A stretch of DNA of 20,038 nucleotides from JACDAN01 sp046729215. Lineage in GTDB: Bacteria > Actinomycetota > Thermoleophilia > Gaiellales > Gaiellaceae. This document shows, piece by piece, positions 14,406 through 20,038 of the stretch. Position 1 is the first letter of the stretch; each line of letters begins with the position of its first letter. The translations under genes and the position numbers were made by a program. A model generated the notes under the pieces. That model was not told the DNA's origin. It saw only the letters and a program-made list of their open reading frames with translations, and searched no databases. The stretch lies in contig JBKPGE010000266.1 of NCBI GenBank assembly GCA_046729215.1, forward strand, positions 1 through 20,038, read 5' to 3'.

Positions 14406-15436
14406 GGGAGCTCCGGAGGCAGGCCGAAGCTCGCGAAAGCCTGCGGCGTGATGAATGCCGTGATTTCCTTGATCCGGGTCCCCTCGAACGTGATGACGTC
14501 GATCGCCTGGGCCTTGAAGCGCCCCGTTTCCGCGTCCTCGCTGTAGTAGGCGATCGCCGCCTGACCGTTTGCACGTATTGGAACGGTGCGCGCCGTGGCG
14601 CAGGCCTCGACGGCGTGCTTGGCCATGTCCGCGATTCTCTCGCCTCCGCGCCACCAGCTGGCCCACGGGGGCATCGAAAAGACGGCGTCCTCGGCGAGAA
14701 GCACCCGCAGCGCATCCACGTCGCCCCTCGCCCAGGCATCGACGTACGCCTCGACGAGCTCGCGGACTCGCTCATCGCCCAGCGAGCGAAGCGTCTCCTG
14801 CTGGCTCTGTTCGGGCAGACGATCCGTGACGGACTTGCGAGCGCGTTGCAGAGCGCTGTTCACGGAGGCGACCGTCGTGTCCAGCTGCTCCGCGACCTCT
14901 CGGGCCGAGAAGCCGAGGACCTCGCGGAGGATCAGCACAGCACGCTGCGTAGGCGGTAGATGCTGCAGCGCTGCGGTGAAGGCAAGCTCGACCGCCTCGC
15001 GGCGTTCGTAGCGAGCCTCTGGCGCCGCATAGCCGTCTTCGACGCCCAGCCGCTCGTCCGGGTACGGCTCGATCCAGACCGACTCGACGAGCGGCTCGCC
15101 CGGGTCGAGCGGGTTGGTCGCCGGGCCGTAGTCGACAGGGAGCACCCGCTTGGGCCGGCGCGCGATCGCGTCGAGGCACGCGTTGGTCGCGATCCGATAG
15201 AGCCAGGTGCTGAGCGAGCTGCGCCCACGAAAATCAGGCAGCGCACGCCAGGCGCGCAGGAAGGTCTCCTGGAGCATGTCCTCGGCGTCGTGGAGGGAGC
15301 CGAGCATTCGGTAGCAGTGGGCGTGGAGCCCGGGCCGGTGGTGCTCGACGATCCGGCGGAAGGCGTCCGCGTCCCCGTCGCGGGCAGCGGCGAGGAGCGC
15401 TTGCTCATCCGTCAGGACGCGTACGGCCACCCTCAT
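14402..15436 (-). CDS. ECF sigma-70 factor, SigG/TIGR02960-type, with SnoaL-like C-terminal domain
   Basis: The ATG at 15436 has GGAGG 12 nt upstream; the frame extends to 15556 but would cover the divergent ftsH start. The product has 344 residues. Region 2 spans about 10-95 (LLAAARDGDADAFRRIV, CYRMLGSLHDAEDMLQETFLRAW, LSTWLYRIATNACLDAI). A linker with WIEPYPDE, typical of the SigG/TIGR02960 group, follows. Region 4 spans about 130-190 (LQHLPPTQRAVLILREVLGFSAREVAEQL, SVNSALQRARKSV). Residues 205-340 form a SnoaL-like NTF2 fold (VEAYVDAWARGDVDALRVLLAEDAVFSMPP, ending near ITPQAFASFGLP). No anti-sigma gene is adjacent, and in this group the C-terminal domain is believed to take over regulation. 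Targets are unknown. Confidence 0.92.
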   Translation of the reverse strand: MRVAVRVLTDEQALLAAARDGDADAFRRIVEHHRPGLHAHCYRMLGSLHDAEDMLQETFLRAWRALPDFRGRSSLSTWLYRIATNACLDAIARRPKRVLPVDYGPATNPLDPGEPLVESVWIEPYPDERLGVEDGYAAPEARYERREAVELAFTAALQHLPPTQRAVLILREVLGFSAREVAEQLDTTVASVNSALQRARKSVTDRLPEQSQQETLRSLGDERVRELVEAYVDAWARGDVDALRVLLAEDAVFSMPPWASWWRGGERIADMAKHAVEACATARTVPIRANGQAAIAYYSEDAETGRFKAQAIDVITFEGTRIKEITAFITPQAFASFGLPPELP

Positions 15437-15501
15437 GAGATTAGACGTCCTCCGTGGCGAGAACTCATCGCGGCCTAACATGGGCGCATGGGCTCGCGAC
15501 T

Positions 15502-17469
<1,968 letters not shown>

Positions 17470-17473
17470 CCGG

Positions 17474-17935
17474 ATGCCGCTCCCGGCAGGGGCGAAAGCG
17501 CCCGACTTCCAACTTCGCTCGACACCCGACCAGACCCTCACACTCGAGGACTTCCGTGGGCAGCCGGTGATCCTTGCCTTCTATCCGGAAGATTGGAGCC
17601 CGGTCTGCTCAGACCAGATGGCGCTGTACCAGGAGGTGCTCCCCGAGTTCCAACGGTTCGACGCTGTGCTCCTGGGAATCTCGGTGGACGGAGTCTGGTG
17701 CCACCTGGCCTTCGCAAAGGATCGAAACCTGCACTTCCCGCTGCTCGCCGATTTCGAGCCCAAGGGCGAGGTGTCCCGCGCGTACGACGCCTATCGCGCC
17801 ACCGAGGGCACCAGCGAGCGGGCGCTCTACGTCATCGACGGCGACGGAGGCGTGGCGTGGAGTTACCTGTCCCCAGTGGGTGTCAACCCGGGCGCCGACG
17901 GGATCCTCCGCGCTCTCGAGGCCCTCGACCAGTGA
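17474..17935 (+). CDS. Peroxiredoxin (AhpC/TSA family, Bcp/AhpE-like)
   Basis: The ATG at 17474 lies 4 nt after the ftsH stop, with a GAGGAG ribosome site embedded in the ftsH stop region, indicating coupled expression. The product has 153 residues and a thioredoxin fold. The active site PEDWSPVCSDQM matches P-x3-(T/S)-x2-C, with peroxidatic Cys45. A second Cys76 in SVDGVWCHLAFA falls where some actinobacterial one- and two-Cys members carry a candidate resolving Cys, and SERALYVID holds the Arg that completes the active site. It should reduce H2O2 or organic hydroperoxides in the cytoplasm using a thioredoxin-like donor. The DsbA-family protein encoded next is one possible partner, though this is inference. 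Confidence 0.92.
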   Translation: MPLPAGAKAPDFQLRSTPDQTLTLEDFRGQPVILAFYPEDWSPVCSDQMALYQEVLPEFQRFDAVLLGISVDGVWCHLAFAKDRNLHFPLLADFEPKGEVSRAYDAYRATEGTSERALYVIDGDGGVAWSYLSPVGVNPGADGILRALEALDQ

Positions 17936-18477
17936 GAACCGAGTGGCATCCTGTCCTGACGATGCCGGTCAGCGAGGACCGGGATCACATCCAAGGGCCG
18001 ACTGACGCGGCGGCGACGCTGATCGAGTACGGCGACTACGAGTGTCCGTACTGCGGTGCCGCCTATCCGATCGTCAAAGAGGTCCAGGCCCGAATGGGCG
18101 AGAGGTTGCGGTTCGTGTTCCGGAACTTTCCGATCACGACTGCGCACCCTCACGCCGAGCAGGCCGCGGAAGCGGCTGAAGCGGCTGCGGTGCAGGGCAG
18201 CTTCTGGGAGATGCACGACCTGCTCTACGAGAACCAGAAGCGCCTCGAGAACGAGGACCTACGGGGCTACGCCGAGCAGCTCGGGCTCGACGTCGGGCAC
18301 TTCGACACCGAACTTTCCGAGCACGTCCACGCCGATCGAGTCCACGACGATTTCCTCAGCGGCGTGCGGAGCGGCGTGAACGGCACGCCGACCTTCTACA
18401 TCAACGGTTCGAGGCACGACGACTCGTACGACGAGGAGAGCTTGGTCGCCGCGCTGGAGCGAGCTGCCGCGGAATGA
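17932..18477 (+). CDS. DsbA-family (thioredoxin-fold) thiol oxidoreductase, no signal peptide
   Basis: The GTG at 17932 overlaps the peroxiredoxin TGA as GTGA, so translation is probably coupled; the ATG at 17962 (MPVSEDRDHIQGP) is a reasonable alternative. The product has 181 residues. The thioredoxin strand and redox site are IEYGDYECPYCG with Cys38-Pro-Tyr-Cys41. FVFRNFPITTAHPHAEQAAEAA begins the inserted helical domain, and NGTPTFYING supplies the cis-Pro loop. These are the marks of DsbA/Thioredoxin_4 proteins. There is no signal peptide or TM anchor, so unlike classical DsbA it should act in the cytoplasm, perhaps as a disulfide reductase or as reductant for the adjacent peroxiredoxin. 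Confidence 0.9.
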   Translation: MRTEWHPVLTMPVSEDRDHIQGPTDAAATLIEYGDYECPYCGAAYPIVKEVQARMGERLRFVFRNFPITTAHPHAEQAAEAAEAAAVQGSFWEMHDLLYENQKRLENEDLRGYAEQLGLDVGHFDTELSEHVHADRVHDDFLSGVRSGVNGTPTFYINGSRHDDSYDEESLVAALERAAAE

Positions 18478-18490
18478 ACCGGCTCTGAGC

Positions 18491-19303
18491 GTGCTGCCGG
18501 TCAACCGGCAGACGATTCTCGTGACCGGCTCCACCGACGGCCTGGGTCGTGCTTTGGCGCGTGAGCTCGTCCCTCGCGGCGCCATGGTCCTTCTTCACGG
18601 CCGGAGTGAGGAACGGCTCGAAGACACGCAGCGCGAGGTCGGCGCGGGCGCGACATACCTGGCCGACTTCTCGTCCCTCGAGCAGGTCCGCCTGCTCGCT
18701 TCGGCGCTCGAGCGCGATCACGAGCGCCTCGACGTTCTGGTCAACAACGCCGGCATCGGCGGGGGCGACGGGAGGCGCGAGGAGAGCGCTGACGGCTACG
18801 AGCTGCGGTTCGCCGTCAACTACCTGGCGCATTTCCTGCTCACGAGTTTGCTCCTGCCGTTGCTTCGGCACTCGGCGCAGGCGCGCATCGTGAACGTCGC
18901 GTCCGCGGGCCAGGCGGCGCTCGATTTCGAGGACGTGATGCTCAAGCGGCGCTACGACCCGACGCGTGCGTACGGCCAGAGCAAGCTCGCGCAGATCATG
19001 TTCACGTTCGAGCTTGCTGAGCGCCTGCGCGCGAAGGAAGCCGGCGTCACCGTCAACGCCTTGCATCCGGCGTCGCTCATGAACACAAAGATGGTGTACG
19101 AAAGCTTCGGCTACACGATGAGCACGGTCGAGGACGGGGTCGAGGCAACGCTGCGGCTCGCGATTTCACCCGAGCTGGAGGGGGTGACCGGCCGCTACTT
19201 CGACCGGCTGCGCGAGGGCCGGCCGAATAAGCAGGCCGACGATGCGGGAGCCCGCCGTCGTCTGTGGCAGCTGAGTGAGGAACTTGTGTCGGCGGCCTCA
19301 TGA
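18491..19303 (+). CDS. Short-chain dehydrogenase/reductase (SDR family)
   Basis: The product has 270 residues from a GTG 13 nt after the DsbA-family gene. Classical SDR motifs are present: TGSTDGLG (12-19) for the dinucleotide, NNAG (85-88), Asn110, Ser138 in VNVASAG, and Tyr161-x3-Lys165 in YGQSK, giving a complete Asn-Ser-Tyr-Lys tetrad. Basic residues after strand 2 (HGRSEERL) suggest NADP(H). The overall pattern (FEDVML, PTRAYGQSKLAQIMFTFELAERL, NALHPASLMNTKM) resembles the retinol dehydrogenase/WWOX-like group of bacterial SDRs, substrate unknown. Its TGA overlaps the ATG of the next gene. Confidence 0.92.
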   Translation: MLPVNRQTILVTGSTDGLGRALARELVPRGAMVLLHGRSEERLEDTQREVGAGATYLADFSSLEQVRLLASALERDHERLDVLVNNAGIGGGDGRREESADGYELRFAVNYLAHFLLTSLLLPLLRHSAQARIVNVASAGQAALDFEDVMLKRRYDPTRAYGQSKLAQIMFTFELAERLRAKEAGVTVNALHPASLMNTKMVYESFGYTMSTVEDGVEATLRLAISPELEGVTGRYFDRLREGRPNKQADDAGARRRLWQLSEELVSAAS

Positions 19304-19647
19304 GTCCGCTGGAGGTCTCCCAGGCGATTCCCGTCGCCGCCGCAGGCGACTTCGATCGCTGGCTCCGCGCACACGCGGAAAGCGAGCGCGACGTCGTCGT
19401 CGCGATCTACAAGAAGGCGTCGGGCAAGCAGACCGTCACCCTCGCCGACCTGCAGGAGGTGGCTCTCTGTCACGGCTGGGTCGATACGCAAACGAAGGGC
19501 ATCGACGACGAGCGCTACGCGATCCGCTTCGTCCCTCGACGCCGTGGCTCGAACTGGTCGGAGACGAACCGGGAGATGGCGCGGCGAATGCGGGAGGAAG
19601 GGCGATTGACGGCTGCGGGTCTTGCCACGCTGCCGGATGACTTCTAA
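19300..19647 (+). CDS. YdeI/OmpD-associated-like protein, short form
   Basis: The product has 115 residues; its ATG overlaps the SDR stop (ATGA), so it is translationally coupled. The N-terminal block FDRWLRAHAESERDVVVAIYKKASGKQTVTLADLQEVALCHGWVD shows the family pattern of a W-L box, a hydrophobic strand with KK, and the ALCxGWxD motif. KGIDDERYAIRFVPRRRGSNWSETN is the hallmark RFxPRR...WS segment. The protein stops after GLATLPDDF, whereas full-length YdeI proteins continue about 70 residues with the OmdA region. It is therefore either a short subfamily or a truncated gene. Biochemical function is not known for the family; a link to peptide or bacteriocin resistance has been reported for YdeI itself. 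It converges on the HxlR gene with 4 nt of overlap. Confidence 0.8.
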   Translation: MSPLEVSQAIPVAAAGDFDRWLRAHAESERDVVVAIYKKASGKQTVTLADLQEVALCHGWVDTQTKGIDDERYAIRFVPRRRGSNWSETNREMARRMREEGRLTAAGLATLPDDF

Positions 19648-19985
19648 ACCTGGGCAGCGGGGAGATGCTCCTCCGCCCAGCGGCTGATCTGCTCGAGCGC
19701 CGGTAGCAACGCGCGGCCGGCGTCGGTGAGCTCGTAGGCAACTGACACCGGCGGCCCTTCCTCGACGATGCGCGTGACGAGCCCGGTCTCGGTCAGCGCG
19801 CCCAGCCGGTCGGAAAGCATCGAGTCGCTGATCCCTTCGACGGAGCGGGCGAGGGCGCGAAAGCCGGTCGGACCGCCGCTCAGCGTGCCCAGGACCACAC
19901 CCGTCCAGCGCCTGCCGAGGAGGTCGAAGGCGCGCACGAGGGCCGCGTCACTGCGTCCACACGCCTCTGGGTCGAGACGCGACAC
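19644..19985 (-). CDS. HxlR-family winged-helix transcriptional regulator
   Basis: The product has 113 residues from a GTG, the usual size for the family. It opens with an N-terminal Cys (EACGRSDAALVRAFDLLGRRWTGVVLGTL), followed by the DNA-recognition region GPTGFRALARSVEGISDSMLSDRLGALTETGLV and the wing YELTDAGRALLPALEQISRWAEEH. Cys9 sits where thiol-sensing members such as YodB and HypR have their redox-active Cys, so electrophile or disulfide sensing is possible but unproven. Palindromes start 20 bp upstream of the GTG, suggesting autoregulation and control of a divergent gene beyond the right edge. The nearest redox genes are in the convergent ftsH operon. Confidence 0.9.
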   Translation of the reverse strand: MSRLDPEACGRSDAALVRAFDLLGRRWTGVVLGTLSGGPTGFRALARSVEGISDSMLSDRLGALTETGLVTRIVEEGPPVSVAYELTDAGRALLPALEQISRWAEEHLPAAQV

Positions 19986-19993
19986 GGAATAAG

Positions 19994-20036
19994 ACTAGCA
20001 CTACAGAAGTTACTTCTAGTATCGAAGTAACTAGCA
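19994..20036. promoter_or_regulatory. Palindromic operator region upstream of the HxlR gene
   Basis: Three overlapping symmetries are visible. AGAAGT-T-ACTTCT (20005-20017) is a perfect 13-bp palindrome. GTTACTTC (20009-20016) and GAAGTAAC (20024-20031) form a perfect 8-bp inverted repeat with a 7-nt spacer. ACTAGCA is directly repeated at 19994-20000 and 20030-20036, flanking the block. The region is AT-rich in an otherwise GC-rich window. Paired GTTAC/GTAAC-like arms fit HxlR dimer sites. It probably covers the promoters of hxlR and of a gene past the window edge. Confidence 0.65.
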
Positions 20037-20038
20037 GA

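Overview
The window is about 20 kb of dense, high-GC bacterial DNA with almost no intergenic space. Gene content suggests an actinobacterium, perhaps class Thermoleophilia (Solirubrobacterales or Gaiellales relatives). The reasons are secreted PD40/TolB-like and SBBP-like beta-propeller proteins, a SigG-type ECF sigma factor with a SnoaL-like tail, frequent GTG starts, and a CGAAC-N4-GTTCG LexA box at dinB. The taxonomic placement is inference. TGA is used as an ordinary stop by several intact genes.

Left third (1-7.8 kb). The window opens inside the 3' end of a DNA-3-methyladenine glycosylase (AlkA-like) gene. A run of mostly exported proteins follows: a lipid-free secreted TIM-barrel hydrolase with a proline linker, a PD40 beta-propeller protein, a cytoplasmic cupin, a Tat-exported animal-type haem peroxidase with a HEAT-repeat frame starting at its stop codon, a second large propeller protein ending in a DUF11 domain, and a decayed SBBP-repeat gene. 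That last gene has a TGG-to-TGA nonsense codon, a frameshift and lost repeats.

Middle (7.8-14.4 kb). This part holds a 14-TM MFS exporter divergent from an XRE/MmyB-like regulator, with inverted repeats between them. Next is a leftward lysR-dinB-GNAT run in which dinB carries a perfect SOS box over its start. The LysR gene is divergent from an alpha/beta hydrolase with a cysteine in the nucleophile position, and an ATA-N9-TAT LysR box lies between the two.

Right third (14.4-20 kb). A TIGR02960/SigG-type ECF sigma factor is divergent from a tight five-gene rightward run: ftsH, a peroxiredoxin, a DsbA-family thiol oxidoreductase, a short-chain dehydrogenase and a short YdeI-like protein. The junctions are a 4-nt gap, a GTGA overlap, a 13-nt gap and an ATGA overlap, so this looks like one transcript joining membrane proteolysis to thiol redox chemistry. 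An HxlR regulator converges on it. Its upstream region at the window edge holds a strong palindromic operator that probably also serves a divergent gene outside the window.

No CRISPR array, rRNA, convincing tRNA, insertion sequence or phage gene was seen. The best candidates for something unusual are the peroxidase/HEAT junction, the decayed propeller gene, the SOS box fused to the dinB start, and the ftsH-redox operon.
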